Source of the DNA: Allobosea sp. Root483D1
GTDB taxonomy: Bacteria; Pseudomonadota; Alphaproteobacteria; Rhizobiales; Beijerinckiaceae
DNA length: 64,000 bases
Direction of reading: 5' to 3'
Assembly: GCF_001429505.1 (NCBI RefSeq)
Contig: NZ_LMJW01000016.1
Span: 248,001-312,000 of the forward strand
A program made the position numbers and the translations under genes. The notes below the pieces were generated by a model. It worked only from the letters and a program-made list of their open reading frames with translations. It was not told the DNA's origin and ran no database searches. Below are positions 16,155 through 24,962 of the stretch, one piece after another (position 1 is the stretch's first letter; each line of letters starts with the position of its first letter).

Positions 16155-16838
16155 ATGCGCGCACTGATCGTCGAGGACGAGCCTCAGCTGATGGCTTTCC
16201 TGTCCTCGCTCCTCACCAATGCCGGGCTGATCGCCGATCGCACGACCACGATCGATTCGGCGCTGGCGGCCCTGCGCTCGACGCCCTTCGACATCGTCAT
16301 CGTCGACCGGCGCCTGCCCGATGGCGATGGATTGTCGATCGTCAAGGCGCTGAGCAACTCCGATACGCGGCCCGCCTTCCTGATCCTGACCGCCCGCGAC
16401 GCCAAGGCCGATGTGATCGAGGGCTTGAACGGCGGGGCGGACGACTACCTGATCAAACCCTTCGAGCCTGAGGAGCTGCTGGCGCGCCTGCGGGTTATCA
16501 TGCGCCGGCGCAATCCCAAGCGATCGCTGGTGATCACGGTCGGCAACCTCTCGCTCGATCTCGAGGGCCGCTGCGCCTCGGTCGGCTCTGAACTCCTCGA
16601 TCTGCGCCGGCGCGAGGCGTTGATCCTCGAAGCGCTGGTCCAGCGCGTCGGTCGCGTCGTCACCCGCGACGTCCTGATCGAGGCGGTCTACGGCTTCGAC
16701 GACCAGATCGAGTCGAACACATTGGAGGCGCAGATCTCGCGTTTGCGGCGCAAGCTCAAGGAAGCCGGCGCCCGTGTCGAGATCACCTCGCTACGTGGCA
16801 TCGGCTACATGCTGAGGGTGTCGGAGCCGGTGAGCTGA
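16155..16838 (+). CDS. OmpR-family response regulator
   Basis: A 227-residue two-component regulator. The receiver domain (1-115) has the acidic pocket E7-D8, the phosphoacceptor D51 (VDRRLPDGDG), T79 and K101 (YLIKPFEPEE). The C-terminal winged helix (about 125-220) ends in the family phrase ISRLRRKLKEAG...LRGIGYMLR. It probably pairs with the histidine kinase encoded convergently at 17030-18373, an unusual arrangement since such pairs are normally co-transcribed. Tandem direct repeats directly before the start codon suggest autoregulation. Target genes are unknown. Confidence 0.92.
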   Translation: MRALIVEDEPQLMAFLSSLLTNAGLIADRTTTIDSALAALRSTPFDIVIVDRRLPDGDGLSIVKALSNSDTRPAFLILTARDAKADVIEGLNGGADDYLIKPFEPEELLARLRVIMRRRNPKRSLVITVGNLSLDLEGRCASVGSELLDLRRREALILEALVQRVGRVVTRDVLIEAVYGFDDQIESNTLEAQISRLRRKLKEAGARVEITSLRGIGYMLRVSEPVS

Positions 16839-16866
16839 AACTGCTCAGCGGGAAACCAGGCCGTCT

Positions 16867-17003
16867 TTCCGGGGCAGGCCGACAGGCCTGAGCCCGGAAC
16901 CGCTACCTTCTCCAAAAAAATTGCGTCGACGGCAGCGCCATCTTTACTGCTGGCATCGGTTCTGGGTTCCGGGCTCTTCGCTGCGCGAAGCCCCGGAATG
17001 ACG
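16867..17003. repeat. Pair of REP-like palindromes between convergent genes
   Basis: Two imperfect palindromes sharing the ends TTCCGGG...CCCGGAA: unit 1 at 16867-16899 (TTCCGGGGCAGGCC...AGCCCGGAA) and unit 2 at 16967-16998 followed by TGACG. Unit 1 recurs almost identically at 41574-41610. They fill the space between the response regulator and its convergent kinase and could end transcription from both sides. Confidence 0.7.
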
Positions 17004-17029
17004 AGCGATTTAAATGGAAGCGCCGCGCC

Positions 17030-18373
17030 TCAGGCGCCTCCGGCCTCGCGTGGCGGGAAGACCAGCCGCACCATGGTGCCGCCGCCCGGCCGGCCGAGGA
17101 TGGTGAGCGTCCCGCCATGGGCCGCCATGATGTCGCGCACGATCGTCAGGCCGAGCCCGGCGCCGGTCGAGTTCGGCGACATTCGGTTGAACGGCTCGGT
17201 CACCTGCGAACGGTCGGAAGCCTCGATGCCGACCCCGGCATCGGCGACCTCCACCACGGCGCCGTCGATCACCGTCACCAGGATCGTCGATTTCGCCTGC
17301 GCATGGCGCAGTGCGTTGTCGACGAGATTGGCGATGGCCGCGCGCACCGTCGGCTCGTTGGCCTCGATCAACGATCGGCGATCGCCTTCCTCCTCCAGCG
17401 CGACATCGGCGCCGTTGCTCAGGATCAACGGGGCGAGATCGGCGAGCACCGCGCGGGCGAGGCCGTTGAGCTGCAGCGGCTCGAAGGGGAGCTCGGTGCT
17501 GTGCAGGCGCGCCAGCTGCAGCATCGACGAGACGATGGTGGTCAACCGGCTGACATCGTTGGTGAGCGCCAGCCGCATCTGATCGTGCGGGAGCGCGTCG
17601 ATCCGGCCGCGCATCACGGTCAACGGCGTGCGCAGCTCGTGTGCGACATTGTTCATGAAGCGCTGCTGCACCTCCATGTTTCCGGCGATCTGGTCGAGGG
17701 CGGCATTGAGCGCCGTGGTCAGCGGCATCAGCTCGACCGGGGTTTCCTCGGTCGGCAACAGGCCGCGCGGTGCCCTCGGATCGATCCGGGCCGCAGCCTC
17801 CGCGGCGCTGCGCAGCCGGGCGCTGATATAGGACACCGACATGGCGATCGCGCCTGTGATCAAAAGACCGAAGATCACCGAGATCGCCAGTGCGGACCAG
17901 GCGATCGCACGCAGATAATAGCCGAGGATCAGGTCCCAGCCCGGCCGGCCGCCGCCGGTCGCCACGATAAAGCGGTTGCCGTCCTTCTCGATCACGTCGA
18001 AGGCGAGCGCGTTATCGCCGCCGACCCGCATCTGCGCGGCAATTGTGGGACCATCGAGCCGGATGTCGATCGGCAGGCCGGGCCGCAACTCTGGCGCATA
18101 CTCGACGACGGAACGTCCATCCGAGACCAGATACCAAAGCCCGGGGCTGGTGCGCTCGATCCGGGTCAGGCCCGCGGTCTTCTCGACCTGCAAGGCGGTG
18201 CCGGAGGGCTGGCGCACGCCTTGCCGGATGATCTGGGAGGTGACGTCATTGCGCAGGGCGCCAGGATCCTCGGTGATCAGGGCGAAGGCGATGACAGCGC
18301 CGATGAAGGCGGTGAACAGGACGATGCCGAGCAGCGATAGACGCAGGGTGAGGGCACGCGACAGCGAGGTCAT
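17030..18373 (-). CDS. Sensor histidine kinase
   Basis: A 447-residue membrane kinase. A first helix (about 10-33), a periplasmic sensor loop (about 34-155) and a second helix (about 156-180) are followed by a HAMP-like linker, then the dimerisation domain with phospho-acceptor H245 in AHELRTPL. The ATP-binding domain carries the N box (NLVDNALRH), G1 (VADAGVGI) and G2 (GAGLGLTIV). It phosphorylates a response regulator, most likely the one encoded convergently at 16155-16838. The two genes face each other with a repeat-filled 191-base gap. The sensed signal is unknown. Confidence 0.92.
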   Translation of the reverse strand: MTSLSRALTLRLSLLGIVLFTAFIGAVIAFALITEDPGALRNDVTSQIIRQGVRQPSGTALQVEKTAGLTRIERTSPGLWYLVSDGRSVVEYAPELRPGLPIDIRLDGPTIAAQMRVGGDNALAFDVIEKDGNRFIVATGGGRPGWDLILGYYLRAIAWSALAISVIFGLLITGAIAMSVSYISARLRSAAEAAARIDPRAPRGLLPTEETPVELMPLTTALNAALDQIAGNMEVQQRFMNNVAHELRTPLTVMRGRIDALPHDQMRLALTNDVSRLTTIVSSMLQLARLHSTELPFEPLQLNGLARAVLADLAPLILSNGADVALEEEGDRRSLIEANEPTVRAAIANLVDNALRHAQAKSTILVTVIDGAVVEVADAGVGIEASDRSQVTEPFNRMSPNSTGAGLGLTIVRDIMAAHGGTLTILGRPGGGTMVRLVFPPREAGGA

Positions 18374-18574
18374 GGCCGGGGGGCGCCGCTATGCCGTGGT
18401 GTCTCGGCCAGCTGGCCTGTTGGCCAAGTCCGGCGCAGGATCGATGCAGCGTTGCGAGTCGTCACGGAACCTCGATGCGGGTATGGCTTGCGGAACCGGG
18501 CGCTCGCCTCTTCCTGTCTCTGCATGGACCGTATCGCCATTGCCGTTCAACTCTCTTCCGGAGCTGCCGGCCTG

Positions 18575-19243
18575 ATGCCGGCGACGCGCGTCATGTCGAG
18601 ATGGTCCGGGTTGCAGCTCCTGTTGGCCGCGCTGCTCGTTCTCGTGCCCGGTTTGGCGCTCGCGCAGGGGGCCGTGACGAAGGGCGAGGTCCGGGCCGGC
18701 CAGCTGCCGACGACCTCGCGGCAGGACATCTCCAGGCTGGTCGAAGGCGTGTTCGACACCGCGTCCAAGACGGTCAGCATCCCGATCGAGCGCTCGCTCG
18801 CACTCTTCGGCGAGCCGAACGCGTACATCATCGGCGGCGAGCTCAGCGGCTCCTTCGTGCTCGGCGGGCGCCATGGCAGCGGCGAATTGCGCTTCTCCGA
18901 CGGAATCCCGATGCCGGTGACCTGGTCGGCGCTGTCGGTCGGGATCGGGCTCGGCGCCGATTACGGCCGGGTGATCATGCTGGTCTACGGGCTCGACCGG
19001 CGCGAGGACGTCTTTGGCACCTATGCCAGCCTCGGCGGCAGCGCCCATTTCCTCGCCGGCGCCAACGCCACCATCCTGGCCTCGTCGCGGGCCCGAATCG
19101 TTCTGATTTCCTCCGGCCTCGGCCTGCGCCTTTCCGGCGATCTCAGCCGCATCGTCATCGAGCCGGCGGGTGTGCAGGAGCAGCTGCGTCCGCCCGGCAG
19201 GATCTGCCCCACGCCGGCCGATTGCCCCCCACCGGGCCGCTGA
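18575..19243 (+). CDS. EipA-family protein (DUF1134)
   Basis: A 222-residue exported protein of the DUF1134/EipA family. In Brucella EipA is a periplasmic protein needed for envelope integrity. After a signal peptide (SGLQLLLAALLVLVPGLALAQG), the conserved domain shows EPNAYIIGGELSGSFVLGGRHGSGEL, GIGLGADYGRVIMLVYGL and GTYASLGGSAHFLAGANAT, which are strong family matches. The frame is open further upstream, but the 18575 ATG gives a normal signal peptide; 18593 is also possible. The C terminus ends in a Pro/Cys-containing tail (CPTPADCPPPGR). The histidine kinase lies upstream on the other strand. Confidence 0.88.
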   Translation: MPATRVMSRWSGLQLLLAALLVLVPGLALAQGAVTKGEVRAGQLPTTSRQDISRLVEGVFDTASKTVSIPIERSLALFGEPNAYIIGGELSGSFVLGGRHGSGELRFSDGIPMPVTWSALSVGIGLGADYGRVIMLVYGLDRREDVFGTYASLGGSAHFLAGANATILASSRARIVLISSGLGLRLSGDLSRIVIEPAGVQEQLRPPGRICPTPADCPPPGR

Positions 19244-19271
19244 CACGTCTCGGACAATCAGGGCTCCGATC

Positions 19272-19400
19272 CTAGAGCAGGATGCGAAAAAGTGGGAACC
19301 GGTTTTTCGCATGAATCCTGCTCTAACTCTTTGATGAGAGACGGAGTCAGATTTCAGATGGAAGCGCAAAGCGATTCCATCTGAAATCATTCGGCTCTAG
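19272..19400. repeat. 129-bp MITE-like palindromic element
   Basis: Bounded by 7-base terminal inverted repeats CTAGAGC (19272-19278) and GCTCTAG (19394-19400). Inside are two large hairpins: GAGCAGGAT-GCGAAAAA pairing with TTTTTCGC...ATCCTGCTC (19276-19323) and ATTTCAGATGGAA/TTCCATCTGAAAT (19351-19387). I recognise the sequence type as a dispersed intergenic repeat of Rhizobiales. Its right end overlaps and supplies the TAG stop codon of the DUF374 gene. Confidence 0.8.
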
Positions 19401-20080
19401 CGGCGCCGCTCGAGAAGGCGGCGTGCCTTGGCGTGCAGGTCGTCGAGCTGGCTCGAAATATCGAGCGCGATCAGGCCCATCTCGCGCTCGTCCGCCATCC
19501 GGCGGACGTAGAGCGGCTCTGACCAGAGGACACAGCCACGGCCGAAGGGCAGGGCGATGCTGGCCTTGTCCCAGTTGTCGAGTTCGACGCGCGCGCTGGT
19601 CACCGCGGCGAAGAGATAGATCGGCCGGCCGGTGGCGCGCGCCAGCTGGACCGCCCCGCGACCGGCGACGCGCGCGATCTTCGGAACATCGGCGGTCAGG
19701 ACGAGGCTGGTGCCTTCGCGCAGCGCCTCGCGCATCTCGAAGAACGCGGGGATAGCGCGCTTGGCCTTGATCTTCGGGCGGCTCTGCGTGCCCGAGCCGC
19801 GGATGACGCGGAAGCCCGCGCGCTCCACCACCGAAGCCACGACAGCCCCGTCGAAATGCAGTGAGGTCAGGATCGCAACCTGGGCTGCGCCGTCGAGTGC
19901 GGCGAGGCTCAGCATCTGCTGGCCGTGCCAGGTCAGGGCGATGAAGGGCTCACGGCTGCGCTCCCAGGGCCGCGCGCCCGGGATCGCCGGCTTGAAGCGC
20001 GTCGTCCGCTGAACGAAATCGAGATAGGTATGCAGGGCGCGGCCGGCGAACGCCGCAGATTGCCCAGTGCCGAATCGCAT
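19397..20080 (-). CDS. Lysophospholipid acyltransferase-like protein (DUF374)
   Basis: A 227-residue protein of the DUF374 branch of the acyltransferase superfamily. It has the TWHGQQML motif (the His-containing box), RGSGTQSRPKIKAKRA and LTADVPKIARVAGRGAVQLARATGRPI, corresponding to the usual RGSS...DGPrGP...G..LA...G.PI signature, although the DGPRGP box is altered here to ADVPKI. Members are thought to acylate lipid A or other membrane lipids. The stop codon is formed by the end of the 129-bp repeat element, so the original C terminus may have differed. Confidence 0.8.
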   Translation of the reverse strand: MRFGTGQSAAFAGRALHTYLDFVQRTTRFKPAIPGARPWERSREPFIALTWHGQQMLSLAALDGAAQVAILTSLHFDGAVVASVVERAGFRVIRGSGTQSRPKIKAKRAIPAFFEMREALREGTSLVLTADVPKIARVAGRGAVQLARATGRPIYLFAAVTSARVELDNWDKASIALPFGRGCVLWSEPLYVRRMADEREMGLIALDISSQLDDLHAKARRLLERRR

Positions 20081-20210
20081 GCGCCGATCTCCACGGTGGC
20101 CCCGGCGGAGTGGTCGTCGCGTCGGCTTGCTCCAACATTGCGCGGCCCTTCGGCCGTAGCGCGCGTTCCATTCTATCGAGCGAAAAGAGCTCGCGCTGAC
20201 CCGAGAAACG

Positions 20211-20969
20211 TCAGCGCATCATGAACTTGACGATGCGGGCGACGAATTCCTCGTCCTGCCCGGCGAAGCCGTGATGCGCGCTGAAGCGACAGGGATTGGC
20301 CTCGTCGGCCTGCCCGCCGCTCATCCATTCGACCTGGACGCGCCCGCCGGCCCAGGCCTTGAACGGGGCGACGCCGGCCGGCTGCGTCCAGCGGCAGCGA
20401 TCCTCGCGATGGTGCAGCGCCAGCGTGCGCGGCAGCCGGTTCGGCGTCACCAGAATCGTCTGGACGCTGTCGTCGGGCCCCGATGCCTTGCTCAGGAAGC
20501 CCGAGGTCAGGACGAGCCGGTCCGGCATCGCGCCCTCCACGATCCCCTGGGCGGCGCGCTGCGTACCCTTGCTGGTCGCGATCACGATGACGGGGCGCTT
20601 GAGTGCCGCCATATGGTCGACCGCCGCGGAGAGGTTCGTGCCGAGTTCCGCGAGGAGTACGTTGTAGCCCTGCATGACGAAGGCATCGCGGTTGCGGATC
20701 AGGACATTGTCGCCGGCTTTCCCGAAGCGGGCACCGCTCCCGACCTCGAGACGGCCGTCGCCGCCGGTCAAGAGGATCACGCTGCCCTTGGGGTGCGGGG
20801 CGCGGATGAGGATGCTGCGGACGCCGTCGATCGTGACGGTCTCGCCGCCCCTGACCGCGACCGGCGCCTCCGCCCGCCCCAGCGACGGGATGGCGAAGCT
20901 CCATGCGATGGCCAGCGCGCCGAGGGCGCGCGAGGCACGGTGCTGATATCCGAACATGTCGTGAGTCAC
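20211..20969 (-). CDS. Secreted alpha/beta-hydrolase-like protein
   Basis: A 252-residue protein with an N-terminal signal (ALGALAIAWSFAIPSLGRAEA). An alpha/beta-hydrolase core follows: a KGSVILLTGGDG strand-loop (oxyanion region), and a nucleophile elbow reading IATSKGTQRAA with S133, where the usual first Gly of GxSxG is Ala. The C-terminal HHGFAGQDEEF contains the probable catalytic His. Proteins of this type are uncharacterised in Rhizobiales. No partner genes: upstream is tRNA-Val and downstream the DUF374 gene, separated by 130 bases. Confidence 0.75.
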   Translation of the reverse strand: MTHDMFGYQHRASRALGALAIAWSFAIPSLGRAEAPVAVRGGETVTIDGVRSILIRAPHPKGSVILLTGGDGRLEVGSGARFGKAGDNVLIRNRDAFVMQGYNVLLAELGTNLSAAVDHMAALKRPVIVIATSKGTQRAAQGIVEGAMPDRLVLTSGFLSKASGPDDSVQTILVTPNRLPRTLALHHREDRCRWTQPAGVAPFKAWAGGRVQVEWMSGGQADEANPCRFSAHHGFAGQDEEFVARIVKFMMR

Positions 20970-21142
20970 CCATTCAACCGAGACGGCGCAGGACCTCGCG
21001 ACTCGAACCGGTCGCGCCCGCGCTCTCTGCCCAGGATTCGGTGGCTACATTGCACGAGATGTGCAGCGCCCGCTTTGCCGCTGAACGGGCATGCGGTTCC
21101 AGCGCTGCCGGGCGCGGTCAATGGTATCGATTTTGGAGAAAA

Positions 21143-21217
21143 TGGTGGGCGGCACAGGGATCGAACCTGTGACCCCTCCCGTGTGAAGGGAGTGCTCTAC
21201 CGCTGAGCTAGCCGCCC
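21143..21217 (-). tRNA. tRNA-Val (anticodon CAC)
   Basis: A 75-base tRNA with CCA encoded. Acceptor stem GGGCGGC pairs with GCCGCCC and is followed by ACCA. The D arm contains GCTCAGCGGTAGAGC, the anticodon stem CTCCC/GGGAG closes the loop TTCACAC (anticodon CAC, reading GTG Val codons), and the T arm has GGTTCGATCC. All stems are intact. Confidence 0.97.
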
Positions 21218-21253
21218 GGACCGCGCTGTTCCTAGTGGGGTCGGCTTGCGCCG

Positions 21254-21952
21254 TCAAGAATGCTCAGCGAGTGCCGGCTCACGATCGGTCAGCCGGCGCA
21301 CCGCGCGCGGCAGCTCGCTGAAGTGCTGGATCACCAGATCGGGCGCGAGCGCCTCGACCGGCACGTCGGTATAGCCGAACGGCACGCACACCACCGGGAT
21401 CCCGGCAGCGCGCGCCGTGTCCACGTCGGTGCGCGAATCGCCGACCATGACCGCGCGGGCCGGGTCGGCGCCGGCCTCGGCGATGGTTTGGGTCAGATGG
21501 CGCGGGTCGGGCTTGAAGAAGGGGAAGCTGTCGCGGCCCGCGATCGCCGCGAAACGTCCGGTGATGCCGAAATGGTCGAGGATCAGCCGCGTGTGCAGGA
21601 TCGGCTTGTTGGTGCACACGGCGAAGACGAAGCCGTCGGCCGCAAGCGCGTCGAGCGCGGCAATCACGCCGTCATGGACGTAAGAGTCCTTCGCAACGGA
21701 GCCCGCATAGATCACCAGGAAGTCCTCGAACAACTGCTCGAGCTTCTCGGTGTCGAGCGGCCGGCCGCTGACCTTGAAGCCGCGTTCGATCAGCGCCCGC
21801 GCCCCGGCGCCGACCAGTTCACGCGCCCGCTCGACAGGTAGCGCCGGCAGCCCCTCCCGTTCGAGGATGACGTTGAGCGTATGCATGATGTCGGGAGCGG
21901 TCTCGGCAAGGGTGCCGTCGAGATCGAAGACGACGATCGGGGGCAGGGACAT
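21254..21952 (-). CDS. gph: Phosphoglycolate phosphatase
   Basis: HAD-superfamily hydrolase of 232 residues that removes 2-phosphoglycolate formed by DNA repair and the Rubisco side reaction. The start at 21952 gives MSLPPIVVFDLDGTLAET, with the nucleophile D10 and acid/base D12. Motif II (VCTNKP) and motif III/IV (KPDPRHL and MVGDSRTDVDTARAAG) are complete, and the cap domain (about 17-85) is of the C1 type. A longer frame upstream adds an extension (PMSLPP) unlike the family. The gene lies just downstream of tRNA-Val on the same strand. Confidence 0.9.
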   Translation of the reverse strand: MSLPPIVVFDLDGTLAETAPDIMHTLNVILEREGLPALPVERARELVGAGARALIERGFKVSGRPLDTEKLEQLFEDFLVIYAGSVAKDSYVHDGVIAALDALAADGFVFAVCTNKPILHTRLILDHFGITGRFAAIAGRDSFPFFKPDPRHLTQTIAEAGADPARAVMVGDSRTDVDTARAAGIPVVCVPFGYTDVPVEALAPDLVIQHFSELPRAVRRLTDREPALAEHS

Positions 21953-22119
21953 GGGCAATCCTGTAGCGTGATCAGCTCGCATAAAAGCTGGGCGGTGCGG
22001 CTTGGCAAGGGCACTTCGGCAACAGCAGCTCCGTCTCGTCGCGAGCCGGCCGCAATCGCGGTGATACGGCTCGGTCGGCATGATAGGGTGCGGGCGAATC
22101 GTCAAAAGGGATCGTAGCG

Positions 22120-22521
22120 GTGGCGAAATCGTCGAGCTGTTCCAGAAGCTCCTTTGGCAGCTCCCTTGCCCGGGCGCTGGGCGCCGGCCTGTTCGTCTTG
22201 CCGGTTTTCGGGGCGGCGTCGGCTGCCCCCTTCGAGTTCGCTCCGGCGCCGCAGACCGATCTCAATCGCGTCTATCGCATCGACAAGGCGACGGGCGAGG
22301 TCGGCGCCTGCCAGTTCCAGCTCAAGGAGGGCGGCGTCGGCGTCACCGTCTGCTTCCCGGCGGGTGAGGGGGCCGGCCCGCAAGCGCCGAGCGACTATGT
22401 CCTCGTCCCGTCGCGACATGAGCGCGAGGGCGGCATCTTCCGCGCCAATGTCCGCACCGGCGAGCTCAGCGTCTGCTACGTTTTCGACGACAAGGTCGTC
22501 TGCACGCCGATGGCGAAGTAG
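22120..22521 (+). CDS. Small secreted hypothetical protein
   Basis: A 133-residue exported protein starting at a GTG. After a Ser-rich start and a hydrophobic signal (ALGAGLFVLPVFGAASA), the mature part of about 95 residues has three Cys (GACQFQL, VTVCFP, SVCYVFDD and a fourth in VVCTPMAK) and mostly beta character. I do not recognise a named family; similar short periplasmic proteins are common in Rhizobiales. Monocistronic, about 130 bases before gabD. Confidence 0.65.
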   Translation: MAKSSSCSRSSFGSSLARALGAGLFVLPVFGAASAAPFEFAPAPQTDLNRVYRIDKATGEVGACQFQLKEGGVGVTVCFPAGEGAGPQAPSDYVLVPSRHEREGGIFRANVRTGELSVCYVFDDKVVCTPMAK

Positions 22522-22649
22522 CGCCGCAGCCGAAGGCTGAGGAAATTTTCGAACAGCCTCCGATCGTGCGGTGCGGCGTTTTGCTATCGGCAAGCGCTCC
22601 TCGCGCGTGCTAGAGCCCCGGCAACCCGTTCATGACGCCGGAGGCTCGC

Positions 22650-24101
22650 ATGCTCACGCTCAAGGATCCCTCGCTGCTGCGCGCGCAGTGCCATGTCGAT
22701 GGCGCCTGGATCGGCGAGGGCGTCGATGTGGTCGACAATCCGGCGACGGGCGAGGTGCTGGCCAAGGTGCCGCGCTTCGGTGCTGACGAGACCACCGCTG
22801 CGGTCGAGGCCGCCTCGCGCGCCTTCAAGCCCTGGGCGAAGAAATCGGCCAAGGAGCGCTCGCTCATCCTGCGCAAATGGTTCGATCTGATCATGGCGAA
22901 CCAGGAGGACCTGGCGCAGATCATGACGGCCGAGCAGGGCAAGCCGCTCTCCGAGGCCCGCGGCGAGGTCGCCTATGCCGCCTCCTTCGTCGAGTTCTAC
23001 GCCGAAGAGGCCAAGCGCATCTATGGCGAGACCATTCCCTCGCCCTTCCCGAACTCGCGCATCATCGTCGCCAAGCAGCCGGTCGGCGTCTGCGCCGCGA
23101 TCACCCCCTGGAATTTCCCGGCGGCGATGATCACCCGCAAATGCGCGCCGGGCTTGGCGGCGGGCTGCACCTTTGTGGTCAAGCCGGCGCCGGACACGCC
23201 GCTGACCGCGCTCGCCCTGGTCGCGCTCGCCGAGCGCGCCGGCTTCCCCAAGGGCGTCATCAACATCGTCACCGGCGATGCGGTCGCGATCGGCGGCGTG
23301 ATGACCAGCCATCCGGCGGTGCGCTTCATCGGCTTCACCGGGTCGACCCCGGTCGGCAAGCTCCTGATGCAGCAGGCGGCGACGACGGTGAAGAAGGTCG
23401 GGCTCGAGCTCGGCGGCAACGCGCCCTTCATCGTCTTCGACGACGCCGATCTCGACAAGGCGGTCGAGGGCGCGATCATCGCCAAGTTCCGCAACATGGG
23501 TCAGACCTGCGTCTGCACCAACCGGCTCTTCGTCCAGGACGGCATCCATGACGACTTCGTCGCCAAGTTCGCCGGCGAGGTCGCCAAGATGAAGGTCGGC
23601 AACGGCGTCGAGGTTGGCGTCGTGCAGGGCCCGCTGATCAACGAACGTGCGGTCGAGAAGGTCGAGCGCCACGTCGCCGATGCGGTCGCGGGCGGCGCCA
23701 AGGTGATGGTCGGCGGCAAGCGCCATGCGCTCGGCCGCACCTTCTACGAGCCGACGGTGATCTCCGGCGTCACCACCAAGATGCTGGTGACGCGCGAGGA
23801 GACCTTCGGGCCGATCGCGCCGGTCTATCGCTTCAAGAGCGAGGACGAGGTCGTCGCGATGGCGAACGATACGCCCTTCGGCCTCGCCGCCTACTTCTAC
23901 ACCAAGGATCTCGGCCGCGCCTTCCGCGTCGCCGAGGAGCTCGAATACGGCATGGTCGGCGTCAACTCGGCCATTCTCGGCACCGAGGTCGCGCCCTTTG
24001 GCGGTGTCAAGGAATCCGGCCTCGGCCGCGAGGGCTCGCTGCACGGCATCGAGGAGTTCGTCGAGATCAAGTACATGCTGATGGGCGGGCTCGGCGCGTG
24101 A
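22650..24101 (+). CDS. gabD: Succinate-semialdehyde dehydrogenase (NADP+)
   Basis: A 483-residue aldehyde dehydrogenase of the GabD type, oxidising succinate semialdehyde from GABA breakdown to succinate. I place the start at 22650 because GGAGG ends 5 bases before it. Motifs: [23 protein letters not shown], catalytic E253 in LELGGNAPF, catalytic C287 in GQTCVCTNR with the nearby C289 that forms the redox-switch pair in GabD enzymes, and ETFGPIAPV. It overlaps rpiA by GTGA, so the two are co-translated. No GABA transaminase gene is nearby. Confidence 0.92.
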   Translation: MLTLKDPSLLRAQCHVDGAWIGEGVDVVDNPATGEVLAKVPRFGADETTAAVEAASRAFKPWAKKSAKERSLILRKWFDLIMANQEDLAQIMTAEQGKPLSEARGEVAYAASFVEFYAEEAKRIYGETIPSPFPNSRIIVAKQPVGVCAAITPWNFPAAMITRKCAPGLAAGCTFVVKPAPDTPLTALALVALAERAGFPKGVINIVTGDAVAIGGVMTSHPAVRFIGFTGSTPVGKLLMQQAATTVKKVGLELGGNAPFIVFDDADLDKAVEGAIIAKFRNMGQTCVCTNRLFVQDGIHDDFVAKFAGEVAKMKVGNGVEVGVVQGPLINERAVEKVERHVADAVAGGAKVMVGGKRHALGRTFYEPTVISGVTTKMLVTREETFGPIAPVYRFKSEDEVVAMANDTPFGLAAYFYTKDLGRAFRVAEELEYGMVGVNSAILGTEVAPFGGVKESGLGREGSLHGIEEFVEIKYMLMGGLGA

Positions 24102-24808
24102 GCGAGGATCTGAAGAAGGCCGCCGCGCTGGCGGCGCTGGAGCTGGTGCGGCCGGGCATGCGCCTAGGTCTCGGCACCGGCTCGACCGCGAAACTCTTCG
24201 TCGACGGACTCGGCGCGAAGGTCGCCGCCGGCCTCGAGGTGCTCTGTGTCGCGACCTCGGAGGCAACACAGGCGCAGGCGCTCGGTCTCGGTATCCCGAT
24301 GTCGACCCTCGACGAGACGCCCGAGCTCGATCTTACCATCGACGGCGCCGACGAGATCGACAGCGCCTTGCGCCTGATCAAGGGCGGCGGTGCCGCGCAT
24401 CTGCGCGAGAAGATCGTCGCCGCTGCTTCGAAGCGCATGATCGTGATCGCCGATACCGGCAAGCAGGTGGAGACGCTTGGCCGCTTCCCGCTTCCGATCG
24501 AGGTCGTGCCCTTCGGGCTCGAGGTGACGCGCCGCGCGGTTGCCGCTGCGATCGCCTCGTCGGGCGCGCATGGCGAGCTCAAGCTGCGCAAGCGTCCGGA
24601 CGGTTCGATCCTGCTGACCGATGGCGGCCACTACATCCTCGACGCGCATCTTGGTCGGATCGAACTGCCGGAGGTGCTGGGCCTCGCGCTCAACCAGGTT
24701 CCCGGCGTCGTCGAGCACGGCCTGTTCCTCGGCCTGGCGACGGCGGCGTTTCTCGCAGGAGCCGACGGGGTGCGTGTCCTCGGCGATCCTGACGCCGAAC
24801 GCCGTTAA
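24098..24808 (+). CDS. rpiA: Ribose-5-phosphate isomerase A
   Basis: Interconverts ribulose 5-phosphate and ribose 5-phosphate in the pentose phosphate pathway. The 236-residue length is normal. Family motifs are [11 protein letters not shown] (phosphate loop), the catalytic DGADEID, and [13 protein letters not shown] with the conserved Lys. The GTG start overlaps the gabD stop by 4 bases. This pairing with gabD looks like convenience of transcription and not a pathway link. Confidence 0.95.
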   Translation: MSEDLKKAAALAALELVRPGMRLGLGTGSTAKLFVDGLGAKVAAGLEVLCVATSEATQAQALGLGIPMSTLDETPELDLTIDGADEIDSALRLIKGGGAAHLREKIVAAASKRMIVIADTGKQVETLGRFPLPIEVVPFGLEVTRRAVAAAIASSGAHGELKLRKRPDGSILLTDGGHYILDAHLGRIELPEVLGLALNQVPGVVEHGLFLGLATAAFLAGADGVRVLGDPDAERR

Positions 24809-24830
24809 GGCTCGCGTGACGACCTGATAC

Positions 24831-24875
24831 GGCCGCAAAAGTGGTTTCCACTTTGGCTGGACATGTTCTAAGAGC
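24831..24875. repeat. Short palindromic repeat fragment
   Basis: CAAAAGTGG-TTT-CCACTTTGG (24836-24856) is a near-perfect hairpin within GGCCGC...GCGGCC flanks. It resembles a dispersed intergenic repeat of Rhizobiales and is followed by TTCTAAGAGC, close to the end of the 129-bp element at 19272. It sits after rpiA and could act as its terminator. Confidence 0.45.
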
Positions 24876-24962
24876 GGCCGGCGGCTGCACCTAGTCAGCG
24901 ACGTTGCCGCACGAGAACAATGGAATCGCCGCATTCCGGACGATCGACGAAGGGGTAACCGC

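Noticed and set aside
22584..24269. 561-codon open frame on the reverse strand
   Set aside because: It lies wholly antisense to gabD-rpiA and its product is Arg/Asp/His/Gly-rich low complexity, the usual shadow of a high-GC gene.
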